Shown: one piece after another, positions 1 through 8,781 of the stretch | Position numbering within the stretch: position 1 is the stretch's first letter | Layout: every line of letters starts with the position of its first letter | Source of the DNA: Lysinibacillus_B sp050613145 | Lineage (GTDB): Bacteria > Bacillota > Bacilli > Bacillales_A > Planococcaceae | DNA: 64,000 bases | Assembly: GCF_050613145.1 (NCBI RefSeq) | Contig: NZ_CP192507.1 | Coordinates: 3,658,001 to 3,722,000, forward strand | Direction: 5' to 3' | Program-made: the position numbers and the translations under genes | The notes under the pieces: generated by a model | Seen by the model: only the letters and a program-made list of their open reading frames with translations | The model's database searches: none | Told to the model about the DNA's origin: nothing

Positions 1-361
1 GCAAGTGTATTTAGATAAGCTGAGTAATTTAGATTATCAAATTGGGCGTTTAGGTTGGATTGCTGACTATAACGATTCCTACACATTCTTAGAGCAATAT
101 GACTCTGCTCAAAACGGCAATAATGATACAGGCTGGGAAAATCCTGAGTACACAAAATTATTAACTCAATCTAAAACGGAGACTGACCCTGCAAAACGTT
201 TAGAGCTTTTATTACAAGCAGAAGAGATTTTCATGGCTGAATTACCTGTGGCACCAATTTATTACTATACTAATCTTTATGTAAAACAAGATTATGTACA
301 AAATATGAAGCCTGATGCATTAGGCAATATTAACTTAAAATACGTTGATATTACAAAATAA
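1..361 (+). CDS. Oligopeptide ABC transporter substrate-binding protein, C-terminal end (partial)
   Basis: The reading frame is open from the first base of the window, so this is the last ~119 residues of a longer protein whose start lies outside. The tail has the usual pattern of OppA/DppE-type (SBP family 5) lipoproteins: a GW-ADY-D segment, a conserved Asn/Trp-rich patch, and an 'AEEIFMAELPVAPIYYY' stretch near the C terminus. These proteins sit outside the membrane and deliver peptides to the OppBCDF permease, whose genes follow on the same strand after a 670-bp gap. A hairpin terminator follows directly, so it may be transcribed apart from the permease genes. Exact substrate cannot be read from the tail. 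Confidence 0.85.
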   Translation, partial: QVYLDKLSNLDYQIGRLGWIADYNDSYTFLEQYDSAQNGNNDTGWENPEYTKLLTQSKTETDPAKRLELLLQAEEIFMAELPVAPIYYYTNLYVKQDYVQNMKPDALGNINLKYVDITK

Positions 362-384
362 TATTTAACGTGTCAGAAGTATAC

Positions 385-433
385 AGAAAGGCTGCAAATA
401 ATCGAGAGATCGGTTCAGGCAGCCTTTCTTACT
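385..433 (+). terminator. Intrinsic terminator after the binding-protein gene
   Basis: An 11-bp inverted repeat (AGAAAGGCTGC / GCAGCCTTTCT) is followed by a short T-rich stretch, 24 bp after the stop codon of the peptide-binding protein. Confidence 0.8.
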
Positions 434-507
434 TTTATAAACTCGTAATGAATAAAAACTCATCCTAAAAATGCCAGTTGAATGGTAAGAGGTATGTATC
501 CTAGCCT

Positions 508-593
508 CCGCGCTTTGCCACAGCCTACACAGGAGCTAAAACAGGCGCGGCCTGTTTGGATCTCCTGTTACGGCTCCTGTGGCTATGGCGCGC
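508..593. repeat. Long imperfect palindrome (cruciform-forming)
   Basis: Nested inverted repeats: CGCGC with GCGCG (outermost), GCCACA with TGTGGC, ACAGGAG with CTCCTGT, and an 8-bp AAACAGGC / GCCTGTTT stem closing a GCG loop. Together they can form an ~86-base hairpin in DNA or RNA. There is no T-run after it, so it is not a standard terminator. Confidence 0.7.
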
Positions 594-757
594 TACGGCA
601 AAAGTAAATACTTCTCAATCTGCTAGAAAAACAATTCTCTTCCTTAAAAGAAATCATTTTCTTTTCATTTACACATATCGGCACCTAACTCCTGTAATCT
701 ATGAGGATATTTATTATTTTTCAGCAATTCATTTTTTATTGAACAATAGTTGCTTGT

Positions 758-952
758 AGCGGAGGCACGAGAGTGTAGCTGACGGCATGCGCCTTTCGCT
801 ACAGAGCAAAGCTTCCTACGAGAAAAGCGAGACAATCAAGACCCCGCAGGAAATTTATTTGCGACGAAAGCGCAGCGACAGGAGCACTGAAGCATGAGCG
901 ACGAGGAGGCTTGATGCTCGCCCGTGGAAAGCGAGTGCCGGAGCGGAAAGCA
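758..952 (+). repeat. Dispersed GC-rich repeat element, copy 1
   Basis: GC-rich island in an AT-rich intergenic region. It shares the blocks GAAAAGCGAGA, AGACCCCGCAGGA, GACGAGGAGGCTTGA and CTCGCCCG-GGAAAGCG, in the same order, with the reverse complement of the element at 57690-57845; a weaker relative lies at 61020-61160. No open frame or transposase is present. Confidence 0.7.
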
Positions 953-1031
953 ACGTGTACTAAAATGGTAATATATGTTTTAAAATTTGCCCATTACGAG
1001 TTATAAAAATAAATAGCGAGGAGGTCATAGA

Positions 1032-1961
1032 ATGTTACATTATATTGTGAAGCGTCTCGTTTATATTTTATTAGCCTTATTTTTAATTATTACTGCGACG
1101 TTCTTTTTAATGAAATTAGCCCCTGGTAGTCCTTTTGCTAGTGAACGTGACTTTCCCCCCGCCATTGAAGAAAAATTAAACGCGAAATACGGTTTAGATA
1201 ATCCTTGGTACATTCAATATAAAGATTATTTGATTTCCACGCTGACATTCGATTTTGGTGAATCGATGAAATATAAAGGTCGTTCGACAAATGACATTAT
1301 TTTCGAAAGCTTCCCTATTTCGTTCATGCTTGGTATTGAAGCGATGCTACTCGCGATATCATTTGGGATTTTATTAGGCATTATTTCTGCACTTTATCAC
1401 AATAAATTGCCTGATTATATTTCAACGATCATTGCCATTTTAGGCATTTCTGTTCCGTCCTTTATTTTAGCAGGTTTATTACAATACTATTTATCGTTTA
1501 AACTCCATTTGTTCCCTGTAAGTGGTTGGAAAGGTTTTACGTATAGTATTTTACCTGCCACAGCGATTGCACTCACGCAGGCAGGCTTTATCGCCAAGCT
1601 TACTCGTTCCAGCATGCTCGAACATAAACATAGTGATTATGTAAAGCTCGCGCGTGCAAAGGGAATTGGCAAATGGACAACCGTTTTCAAACATACACTT
1701 CGTAACGCCTTATTGCCTGTCGTCACCTATTTAGGGCCATTAACTGCCGCTGTCGTTACAGGTAGCTTTATCATCGAACATATTTTTGCGATTCCCGGTT
1801 TAGGTCGTCATTTTGTCACGAGTATTACGAATCGTGATTACACCGTCATTATGGGCACCACTGTTTTTTACTCCATCATTCTACTTTTCTGTGTATTAAT
1901 CATTGATATTTTATATAGCGTAATCGACCCCCGAATTAAACTGAAGGGAGCGAAAAAATAA
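1032..1961 (+). CDS. oppB: Oligopeptide ABC transporter permease OppB
   Basis: 309-residue integral membrane protein of the binding-protein-dependent permease family. It has a first membrane helix at about residues 7-27 and further hydrophobic segments up to the C terminus. The cytoplasmic EAA-type loop 'KLARAKGIGKW' near residues 205-215 contacts the ATPase subunits. It pairs with OppC to form the channel for peptides. The start is set by GAGGAGG seven bases upstream. The stop overlaps the oppC start (TAATG), which indicates translational coupling. Peptide rather than nickel transport is inferred from the neighbouring binding protein. Confidence 0.9.
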   Translation: MLHYIVKRLVYILLALFLIITATFFLMKLAPGSPFASERDFPPAIEEKLNAKYGLDNPWYIQYKDYLISTLTFDFGESMKYKGRSTNDIIFESFPISFMLGIEAMLLAISFGILLGIISALYHNKLPDYISTIIAILGISVPSFILAGLLQYYLSFKLHLFPVSGWKGFTYSILPATAIALTQAGFIAKLTRSSMLEHKHSDYVKLARAKGIGKWTTVFKHTLRNALLPVVTYLGPLTAAVVTGSFIIEHIFAIPGLGRHFVTSITNRDYTVIMGTTVFYSIILLFCVLIIDILYSVIDPRIKLKGAKK

Positions 1962-2896
1962 TGACTAAACACAATCCTAATAGCGATCACTTTTCACCAG
2001 AGATGTTTCACATTGTTGGTAGTCGCATTCATGAGGCAGACAAACTTTCTGAGAAATCGGTATCCTTTTGGAAGGAAGTCATGCTCCGTTTTTCTCAAAA
2101 TAAACTCGCCATTTTAGGATTAATCTTTTTAGTATTGATTGGGCTAATGGCTATTTTCGTTCCTATTTTTTCTCCCTATAAATATAGTGATCAATTAGGA
2201 CTTTATAATAGTGCCCCTTCTGCTACTCATTGGTTCGGTACAGATGATTTAGCTCGTGATATGTTTGTCCGTATCTGGTATGGGGCGCGCATTTCTTTAT
2301 TTATCGGATTAGCTGCTGCCTTTATCGATTTAATTGTCGGTGTTTTATGGGGAAGTATTGCAGGCCTAGCGGGGGGGCGGGTCGATAATATAATGATGCG
2401 TATTGCTGATGTATTAACTGCTGTCCCTCACTTACTCGTTGTCATTATTTTACTAGTCGTCATGGAGCCTGGTTTAATTCCTATGATTATTGCGCTATCG
2501 ATTACAGGCTGGATTAATATGGCGCGCATTGTACGCGGTGAAGTGTTATCCATTAAAAACCAAGAATATGTATTGGCCTCGCGTACTTTAGGTGCAGGTA
2601 AATGGCATTTAATCAAACGACATTTAATTCCAAATGCGCTTGGTGCGATTTTAGTAACGATGACCTTAACGGTGCCTGTTGCCATTTTTACAGAGGCATT
2701 TTTAAGCTATTTAGGCTTAGGTGTTAGCCTTCCAAAAGCAAGCTGGGGAACGATGGCATCGGAAGGGAGTAAAGCTTTACTATCTGCACCGTGGCGGTTA
2801 TTCTTCCCTGCTTTCTTTATTTCGTTAACCATTTTTGCATTTAACGCCGTTGGAGACGGTCTTCGTGATGCACTAGATCCGAAATTACGAAAATAA
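1961..2896 (+). CDS. oppC: Oligopeptide ABC transporter permease OppC
   Basis: 311-residue second permease subunit. A soluble N-terminal stretch of about 45 residues precedes the first membrane helix, as in OppC/DppC. The 'WFGTDDLARDMFVR' motif after the first helix is characteristic of this subunit, and the EAA loop 'SRTLGAGKWHLIKRH' is near residues 207-221. It forms a heterodimer with OppB in the cytoplasmic membrane. Its start overlaps the oppB stop by one base, and oppD follows after 13 bp. Confidence 0.9.
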   Translation: MTKHNPNSDHFSPEMFHIVGSRIHEADKLSEKSVSFWKEVMLRFSQNKLAILGLIFLVLIGLMAIFVPIFSPYKYSDQLGLYNSAPSATHWFGTDDLARDMFVRIWYGARISLFIGLAAAFIDLIVGVLWGSIAGLAGGRVDNIMMRIADVLTAVPHLLVVIILLVVMEPGLIPMIIALSITGWINMARIVRGEVLSIKNQEYVLASRTLGAGKWHLIKRHLIPNALGAILVTMTLTVPVAIFTEAFLSYLGLGVSLPKASWGTMASEGSKALLSAPWRLFFPAFFISLTIFAFNAVGDGLRDALDPKLRK

Positions 2897-2909
2897 AGGG
2901 GGATTTGTA

Positions 2910-3962
2910 ATGAGTAAACTACTTGAAGTAAAAGACTTACACGTCCATTTTAAAACATTTGCCGGCATCGTTCAGGCGGTACGGGGCGTAAACTTTGAAC
3001 TAAAAGAAGGAGAAACACTTGCGATTGTCGGAGAATCTGGTTCTGGAAAAAGTGTCACGAGTAATGCCTTAATGAAGCTCATTCCGCAGCCTCCTGGTAT
3101 GTATAAAGGTGGTCAAATACTGTTTCAAGGGCGGGACTTAGTTCAACTAACGGAAAAGGAAATGTCAAAAATTCGTGGAAAAGACATGGCGATGATTTTC
3201 CAGGATCCGATGACCGCGCTAAATCCTACGATGCGTGTCGGTCGTCAAATTACAGAGGTGCTATTAAAGCATCAAAAAATTTCTCGTCGTGCTGCAAAAA
3301 TGCGAGCGATTGAATTATTATCACAGGTCGGCATTCCACTCCCTGAAAAACGTTTTCGCCAGTATCCACATGAACTAAGTGGTGGGATGCGCCAGCGTGT
3401 TGTGATTGCGATTGCCTTAGCAGCAGACCCAAAGCTTTTAATTGCAGATGAACCGACTACGGCACTGGATGTGACGATTCAAGCGCAAATTTTAGAACTC
3501 ATGAAGGAAATCCAAAAAAAGAAGCATACGTCGATTATTTTTATTACACATGATTTGGGCGTTGTGGCGAACGTAGCAGATCGTGTCGCTGTGATGTATG
3601 CTGGGCAAATTGTGGAGTATGGCACCGTAAATGACATATTTTACAATCCACAGCATCCCTATACGTGGGGCTTGCTCGGCTCCATGCCTGATTTAAATAA
3701 TGATTCAGATGAGCTATTACGCGCCATTCCAGGCTCCCCTCCTAACCTGATTGATCCACCGGAAGGAGACGCCTTTGCCCCGCGGAATGAGTTTGCACTT
3801 GCCATTGATTATGTACAGGAGCCACCGATGTTTCAAGTGTCGGATACGCATTTTGCTAAAACATGGTTATTACATCCAGAGGCACCGAAAATTCCAATGC
3901 CGCCTCTAGTTTCTAGGCGTATTGATGGCTATTTGCAGGAGGCGAAAAATTATGCCGAATAA
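2910..3962 (+). CDS. oppD: Oligopeptide ABC transporter ATP-binding protein OppD
   Basis: 350-residue ATPase. Walker A is 'GESGSGKS' near residue 42, the Q-loop is 'MIFQDPMTALNP', the signature is 'LSGGMRQR' and Walker B is 'LLIADEPTTALD'. The C-terminal extension of the oligopeptide/dipeptide ATPase family ends the protein. It powers peptide import together with OppF. The gene overlaps the start of oppF by 11 bp. Start at 2910 is supported by GGGGGAT upstream. Confidence 0.92.
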   Translation: MSKLLEVKDLHVHFKTFAGIVQAVRGVNFELKEGETLAIVGESGSGKSVTSNALMKLIPQPPGMYKGGQILFQGRDLVQLTEKEMSKIRGKDMAMIFQDPMTALNPTMRVGRQITEVLLKHQKISRRAAKMRAIELLSQVGIPLPEKRFRQYPHELSGGMRQRVVIAIALAADPKLLIADEPTTALDVTIQAQILELMKEIQKKKHTSIIFITHDLGVVANVADRVAVMYAGQIVEYGTVNDIFYNPQHPYTWGLLGSMPDLNNDSDELLRAIPGSPPNLIDPPEGDAFAPRNEFALAIDYVQEPPMFQVSDTHFAKTWLLHPEAPKIPMPPLVSRRIDGYLQEAKNYAE

Positions 3963-4857
3963 AATTTTAGAGGTGAAGAACTTAAAGCTATACTTCGGAA
4001 CAAAGAAACAGCCGATTAAAGCGGTGGATGGGGTAAGCTTTGATGTGTATGAGGGAGAGACACTTGGGCTGGTTGGTGAATCAGGTTGTGGTAAATCAAC
4101 AACGGGTCGTTCCATCATTCGCCTTTATGATATGACAGAAGGTGAAATTATTTTTAAGGGAAAAAGCGTGAGTGCGATTCAATCTAAAAAGGACTTACGG
4201 CAGTTTAACCGTGACATGCAAATGATTTTTCAAGATCCTTATGCCTCATTAAATCCTCGTATGACAGCTGGTGAAGCGATAGGCGAGGCATTTGATATTC
4301 ATGGACTGTATAAAAATAAAGCAGAGCGGGCTAACCAAATTGCCTCATTGTTAGAGGCTGTAGGGTTAAATCGTGAGCATGCTAATCGATATGCGCATGA
4401 GTTTTCTGGTGGGCAGCGGCAGCGTATCGGGATTGCCCGTGCACTTAGCTTGAATCCTAGCTTTATTATTGCAGATGAGCCGATTTCTGCACTAGATGTT
4501 TCCATTCAAGCACAAGTTGTTAATTTATTAAAGCAGCTTCAGAAGGAGCTGAAATTAACGTATTTATTTATTGCCCATGACCTGTCCATGGTGAAATACA
4601 TTAGCGACCGAATTGCGGTTATGTATAGAGGAAAAATTGTGGAGCTAGGTCCTGCAGAGGAAATTTATCATCGCCCAATTCATCCATATACGCAATCATT
4701 ATTATCGGCTGTGCCTCAACCAGATCCACTCTTCGAAAGTTGTCGTCAGCGCATCCCCTATGAACATGAAGAAACGACTGCAAGAGAAAATATGCACGAG
4801 GTTCGTCCTCACCATTTTGTTTATGGGGCAGAGGAGCAAATTAAAAAGTGGGGTTAA
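3952..4857 (+). CDS. oppF: Oligopeptide ABC transporter ATP-binding protein OppF
   Basis: 301-residue second ATPase, with Walker A 'GESGCGKST', signature 'FSGGQRQRIG' and Walker B 'IIADEPISALD'. The start at 3952 is chosen over an upstream in-frame ATG at 3922, because GGAGG lies ten bases before 3952 and the residues after it match the family's usual 'ILEVKNLKLYF' beginning. The gene overlaps oppD by 11 bp and closes the operon; a terminator follows at once. It presumably forms a heterodimer with OppD. Confidence 0.92.
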   Translation: MPNKILEVKNLKLYFGTKKQPIKAVDGVSFDVYEGETLGLVGESGCGKSTTGRSIIRLYDMTEGEIIFKGKSVSAIQSKKDLRQFNRDMQMIFQDPYASLNPRMTAGEAIGEAFDIHGLYKNKAERANQIASLLEAVGLNREHANRYAHEFSGGQRQRIGIARALSLNPSFIIADEPISALDVSIQAQVVNLLKQLQKELKLTYLFIAHDLSMVKYISDRIAVMYRGKIVELGPAEEIYHRPIHPYTQSLLSAVPQPDPLFESCRQRIPYEHEETTARENMHEVRPHHFVYGAEEQIKKWG

Positions 4858-4860
4858 AGT

Positions 4861-4898
4861 AATTCCCCATTCACCGCAAATAGTGAATGGGGAATTTT
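4861..4898 (+). terminator. Intrinsic terminator of the opp operon
   Basis: A 14-bp perfect stem (AATTCCCCATTCAC / GTGAATGGGGAATT) with T residues, starting three bases after the oppF stop. It also separates opp from the convergent thioredoxin-like gene. Confidence 0.9.
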
Positions 4899-4905
4899 AC
4901 ATTTT

Positions 4906-5463
4906 CTATACTAACGCCGCTGTCACTTGTTTTTTGAAATCTTCATAAACATACGACCAAAGCTTTTGATTGCTTGCGTATTGCTGAAGTAAATTCTTAT
5001 ATAGATCCTTTTGTGCTTCCTCAAAGGTTGGGTCGTCCTTCTGTGGTAGACCCGCTCGCGCCTCTTCTACCATCTGCTGTAATTCAGGTGCACGTGGTCC
5101 CCATTTCGAGACAATTTCCCCTGCTTCATTTAACAATAAGTAAATCGGTATCGCCCGTCCACCATTCGTTAAATGGCGATCAATTAACTCAGTATCCGCA
5201 TCACGAAGAGCTGTACGCATCTCCATGTCTGCTGCTTCTGCTACTTTTCGGATAATCGGGTTGTTCAGCATCGCATCGCCGCACCAATCTTCGGTAATCG
5301 TTAAAATGTGCAGATTTTTTTCCTTTAAGCGCTGAATGAAATCGTCATTTGATACGTCAAATTGCTGATAAATCGCCATGCTTTGTTCTTTGAATTGCGA
5401 CATATTGTCCATATAACTTGCAATCGATATCGCTTCGTCAAAATATTGTTGTTCTGTTTTCAC
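4906..5463 (-). CDS. Thioredoxin-fold protein with a single active-site cysteine
   Basis: 185 residues. The centre reads 'TEDWCGDAML', the position of a thioredoxin CxxC, but the second cysteine is replaced (C-G-D-A). The cis-proline region 'GGRAIPIYLLL' is present about 50 residues later. This matches the Thioredoxin_9-like family of Bacilli, in which the WCGDA form is usual; the function is not established. With one cysteine it cannot form the classical intramolecular disulfide, so a mixed-disulfide or low-molecular-thiol role is possible but is inference. There is no signal peptide, so it is cytosolic. The GGGGGA site sits before the start. It is convergent with opp and divergent to no gene, and gatB lies upstream. 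Confidence 0.75.
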   Translation of the reverse strand: MKTEQQYFDEAISIASYMDNMSQFKEQSMAIYQQFDVSNDDFIQRLKEKNLHILTITEDWCGDAMLNNPIIRKVAEAADMEMRTALRDADTELIDRHLTNGGRAIPIYLLLNEAGEIVSKWGPRAPELQQMVEEARAGLPQKDDPTFEEAQKDLYKNLLQQYASNQKLWSYVYEDFKKQVTAALV

Positions 5464-5510
5464 GTGAAATCCCCCCTACTGTTATTCATTATAAACAATC
5501 TTTCATTTTT

Positions 5511-5554
5511 AGAGAAAGAAAAAGAACAGTCACGATTGCTCGTCACTGTTCTTT
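5511..5554 (-). terminator. Intrinsic terminator of gatCAB
   Basis: Stem AAAGAACAGT / ACTGTTCTTT with a T-rich tail on the minus strand, just after the gatB stop at 5560. Confidence 0.85.
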
Positions 5555-5559
5555 CATCA

Positions 5560-7005
5560 TTAACGTTTGTTGATTTCTTCTAAAAGAATTTGGTTTGTTA
5601 ATTGTGGGTTTGCTTGACCTTTAGACGCTTTCATAATTTGACCAAGAAGCGCTTTTAATGCACGCTCTTTTCCGTCTTTATAGTCTGCTACTGATTTTTC
5701 ATCGTTATCTAAAGCTTGTGTAACAAAGCCGCGGATCACTTCTGGATCAGAGATTTGTACTAAGCCTTTTTCTTTCACGATTTTCGCAGCATCGCCACCG
5801 TTTGTTACTAACTCCGTGAATACTTTCTTCGCAATTTTAGAAGAGATTGTACCGTCAGAAATTAATTTCACCATGCCTGCAAGGTTTTCTGGTGTTAACG
5901 CTGTTTCACTAATTTCTTTTTGCTCTGCATTTAAGTAAGCAGAAACGTCACCCATTAACCAGTTGGCAGAAAGTTTCGCATCTGCACCAGCTACTACCAT
6001 TGCATCAAAGAAGTCTGAGATCTCTTTGTTAATAACAAGTACTGCAGCATCGTAAGCTGTTAAGCCAAGCTCTGCTTCGTAGCGTACTTTACGAGCATCC
6101 GGAAGCTCTGGAATCGACGCTTTAATACGTTCAACCCACTCATCCGAAATCGAAAGACGTACTAAATCTGGCTCTGGGAAGTAACGGTAATCGTCTGTTC
6201 CTTCTTTTACACGCATCAGGATTGTTTTACCTGTTTTCTCATCAAAACGGCGTGTTTCTTGCTCAATCACACCACCAGCCATTAATACTTCTGCTTGGCG
6301 GATTTCTTCGTGCTCTAAGCCTTTACGTACGAAGTTGAATGAGTTTAAGTTTTTCAGCTCTGTTTTTGTACCGAATTCTTCTTGACCATAAGGACGTAAA
6401 GAAATGTTCGCATCACAACGTAGAGAACCTTCTTCCATTTTACAGTCAGAAACGCCTGTATATTGGATAATCGATTTTAGTTTTTCAAGGTATGCATACG
6501 CTTCGTCTGGTGTGCGGATGTCTGGCTCTGAAACGATCTCAACAAGTGGTGTACCTTGACGGTTGAAGTCTACTAATGAATAGCCATCACCATGTGTTAA
6601 TTTACCTGCATCTTCTTCCATGTGAAGACGTGTAATACCGATTTTTTTTGTGTAGCCTGGTGTTTCACCTTTAGCTGGAATTTCGATTTCAATCCAGCCG
6701 TTTTTCCCGATTGGCTTATCAAATTGAGAAATTTGGTATGCTTTCGGATTGTCTGGATAGAAGTAGTTTTTACGATCGAATTTTGTTTCTTGCTCGATTT
6801 CCATGTTTAAAGCAAGAGATGCTTTCATCGCGAAATCTACAACGTTTTTATTTAACACAGGTAATACACCTGGGTAACCAAGGTCGATTACTGTTGTGTT
6901 TGTATTTGGCTCAGCACCAAAGTGATTTGGTGAAGATGAGAAGATTTTTGAGTTTGTTTTTAACTCAACGTGTACTTCTAAACCAACGACTGTTTCAAAG
7001 TTCAT
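5560..7005 (-). CDS. gatB: Aspartyl/glutamyl-tRNA amidotransferase subunit B (GatB)
   Basis: 481 residues from the start at 7005, chosen because the protein then begins 'MNFETVVGLEVHVEL' as in the family and has GGAGGGG in front. An upstream ATG at 7023 overlaps that site. GatB binds the misacylated tRNA (Glu-tRNA-Gln or Asp-tRNA-Asn) and phosphorylates the amino acid before GatA-supplied ammonia amidates it. The 'DRKNYFYPDNPKAYQISQ' and 'EEDAGK' segments are hallmarks of the catalytic cradle; the YqeY-like tail domain occupies the last ~150 residues. It is the last gene of gatCAB, separated from gatA by two bases. Confidence 0.96.
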   Translation of the reverse strand: MNFETVVGLEVHVELKTNSKIFSSSPNHFGAEPNTNTTVIDLGYPGVLPVLNKNVVDFAMKASLALNMEIEQETKFDRKNYFYPDNPKAYQISQFDKPIGKNGWIEIEIPAKGETPGYTKKIGITRLHMEEDAGKLTHGDGYSLVDFNRQGTPLVEIVSEPDIRTPDEAYAYLEKLKSIIQYTGVSDCKMEEGSLRCDANISLRPYGQEEFGTKTELKNLNSFNFVRKGLEHEEIRQAEVLMAGGVIEQETRRFDEKTGKTILMRVKEGTDDYRYFPEPDLVRLSISDEWVERIKASIPELPDARKVRYEAELGLTAYDAAVLVINKEISDFFDAMVVAGADAKLSANWLMGDVSAYLNAEQKEISETALTPENLAGMVKLISDGTISSKIAKKVFTELVTNGGDAAKIVKEKGLVQISDPEVIRGFVTQALDNDEKSVADYKDGKERALKALLGQIMKASKGQANPQLTNQILLEEINKR

Positions 7006-7007
7006 GA

Positions 7008-8471
7008 TTATTTCCCCTCCCATAGAGCTGGAGTTTGCTTATGGAAGTCTGTTGCTTGCTCATAAGCATATGCTGCACGGTAAATTGTTTCTTCATCGAA
7101 GTGTTTACCGATAATTTGTAAGCCTAGTGGTAAACCGTTTTCGAAGCCACATGGAATCGAAATCGCTGGTACACCTGCTAAGTTGATTGGAATTGTTAAA
7201 ATATCGTTTGCGTACATTGTTAATGGATCATTTACGTTTTCACCGATTTTGAATGCTGGTGTTGGCGCAGTTGGTCCAATAATCACATCATAATCCTCGA
7301 ACACTTTGTCGTAATCTGCTTTGATTAATGTACGAACTTGTTGTGCTTTTTTGTAGTATGCATCGTACGTTCCTGCTGATAAAGAGTATGTACCAAGCAT
7401 GATACGACGTTTTACTTCATCACCGAAGCCTTGCGCACGTGTTTCTTTGTAAAGCTCCATTAAGTTTTTCACGCCTTCAGCACGGAAGCCGTAACGGATA
7501 CCGTCGAAGCGAGAAAGGTTTGATGATGCTTCTGAAGATGAAAGAATGTAGTAAGCAGCTAGTGCATATTTAGAGTGTGGAAGAGATACTTCTTCTACTG
7601 TTGCACCTAGTGATTTTAATACTTCTAATGCATCTAGCACAGACTGACGTGCTGCTTCGCCAACGCCTTCGCCAAGGAATTCTTTTGGTACAGCGATACG
7701 AAGACCTTTAATGTCGCCGTTTAGCGCTTCTGCGTAGTTCGGTACTGGTACGTTTGCTGAAGTAGAGTCGTGTTCATCCACACCAGAAATCGCTTCTAAT
7801 AGTAAAGCATTGTCACGTACATTGCGTGTAATTGGTCCGATTTGGTCCAGTGAAGATGCGAATGCGACTAAACCAAAACGAGATACACGACCGTATGTAG
7901 GCTTCATCCCTACAACACCACAGTATGCTGCTGGTTGGCGGATTGAACCACCTGTATCTGAACCAAGTGAGAATGGTACTTCACCTGCTGCTACAGCTGC
8001 TGCCGATGCACCTGAAGAACCGCCTGGTACGTGATTTAAATGCCAAGGATTTTTTGTTGTTTTGTATGCTGAGTTTTCGTTAGAAGAACCCATCGCAAAT
8101 TCGTCCATGTTTAATTTACCGATTGTCACCATACCTGCTTCACGCAGTTTTTTCACAACCGTTGCATCGTAAATTGGCATGAAGCCTTCTAAAATTTTAG
8201 AAGCACATGTTGTTTCTAAGCCTTCTGTTACGATATTATCTTTTACCCCGATTGGAAGACCGAAAAGTGGTCCACGCTCTTCAAAAGGTACTTGATCTAA
8301 TTCAGCCGCTTGTGCTGTTGCTTGCTCTTTATTTAATGCTAAAAACGCTTGTACATCGCCGTCTAGTGTTTCTACACGGTCGAATGCTTCTTTTGTTAAC
8401 TCAGCGATTGTTAGTTCACCGTTATGTAGGCTTTCTTGCAATTCTTTCGCTGAACGCTCAAATAATGTCAT
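7008..8471 (-). CDS. gatA: Glutamyl-tRNA amidotransferase subunit A (GatA)
   Basis: 487-residue amidase-signature protein. The Gly/Ser-rich core 'VPGGSSGASAAAVAAG' with the following 'SLGSDTGGSIRQPAA' contains the Ser-cisSer-Lys catalytic triad (lysine near 'GVKDN'). It hydrolyses glutamine and channels ammonia to GatB. The length is normal for the family (~485). It lies between gatC and gatB, and all three are co-transcribed. GGAGGCG precedes the start. Confidence 0.96.
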   Translation of the reverse strand: MTLFERSAKELQESLHNGELTIAELTKEAFDRVETLDGDVQAFLALNKEQATAQAAELDQVPFEERGPLFGLPIGVKDNIVTEGLETTCASKILEGFMPIYDATVVKKLREAGMVTIGKLNMDEFAMGSSNENSAYKTTKNPWHLNHVPGGSSGASAAAVAAGEVPFSLGSDTGGSIRQPAAYCGVVGMKPTYGRVSRFGLVAFASSLDQIGPITRNVRDNALLLEAISGVDEHDSTSANVPVPNYAEALNGDIKGLRIAVPKEFLGEGVGEAARQSVLDALEVLKSLGATVEEVSLPHSKYALAAYYILSSSEASSNLSRFDGIRYGFRAEGVKNLMELYKETRAQGFGDEVKRRIMLGTYSLSAGTYDAYYKKAQQVRTLIKADYDKVFEDYDVIIGPTAPTPAFKIGENVNDPLTMYANDILTIPINLAGVPAISIPCGFENGLPLGLQIIGKHFDEETIYRAAYAYEQATDFHKQTPALWEGK

Positions 8472-8490
8472 GCGGTGCGCCTCCTATTGA

Positions 8491-8781
8491 TTAGTCTAAA
8501 ATTGATGGTACTTTTACTTGACCAGCTTCTTGCTCTTTTACGTTTAACATCATTTGTTCGTGCGGTAGACCATTGCCTGCTACGTCTTCACGTAGTACGT
8601 TAACAAGTGGTAACACGTGTGATGTCGGTTCAACGTTTGTCGTATCTAGCTCATTTAGCTGCTCTGCAAAGTCTGTAATCTTTCCTAGTTGTTCAGCAAA
8701 TTTTTCTGCTTCTTCCTCAGTAATTGCCAGTCGTGCTAAATGCGCTACGTGCTTTACTTCTTCTTTTGTTAATTTTGCCAT
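8491..8781 (-). CDS. gatC: Glutamyl-tRNA amidotransferase subunit C (GatC)
   Basis: 96 residues from 8781 ('MAKLTKEEVKHVAHLARL'), the usual length and beginning; GGAGGTGTAAAC precedes it. An upstream ATG at 8808 would add nine residues across the ribosome site and is rejected. GatC is a small belt protein that wraps around GatA and stabilises the GatA-GatB contact. It is the first gene of the operon. Confidence 0.95.
   Translation of the reverse strand: MAKLTKEEVKHVAHLARLAITEEEAEKFAEQLGKITDFAEQLNELDTTNVEPTSHVLPLVNVLREDVAGNGLPHEQMMLNVKEQEAGQVKVPSILD

Larger units (their letters stand above)
362..1031. other. Repeat-rich intergenic region between the binding protein and oppB
   Basis: These 670 bp hold a terminator, a long imperfect palindrome (508-593) and one copy of a GC-rich dispersed repeat (758-952). 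No credible coding region was seen; an open frame at 556-759 has no ribosome binding site and crosses the palindrome. The strong site GAGGAGG just before 1032 belongs to oppB. Confidence 0.7.
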
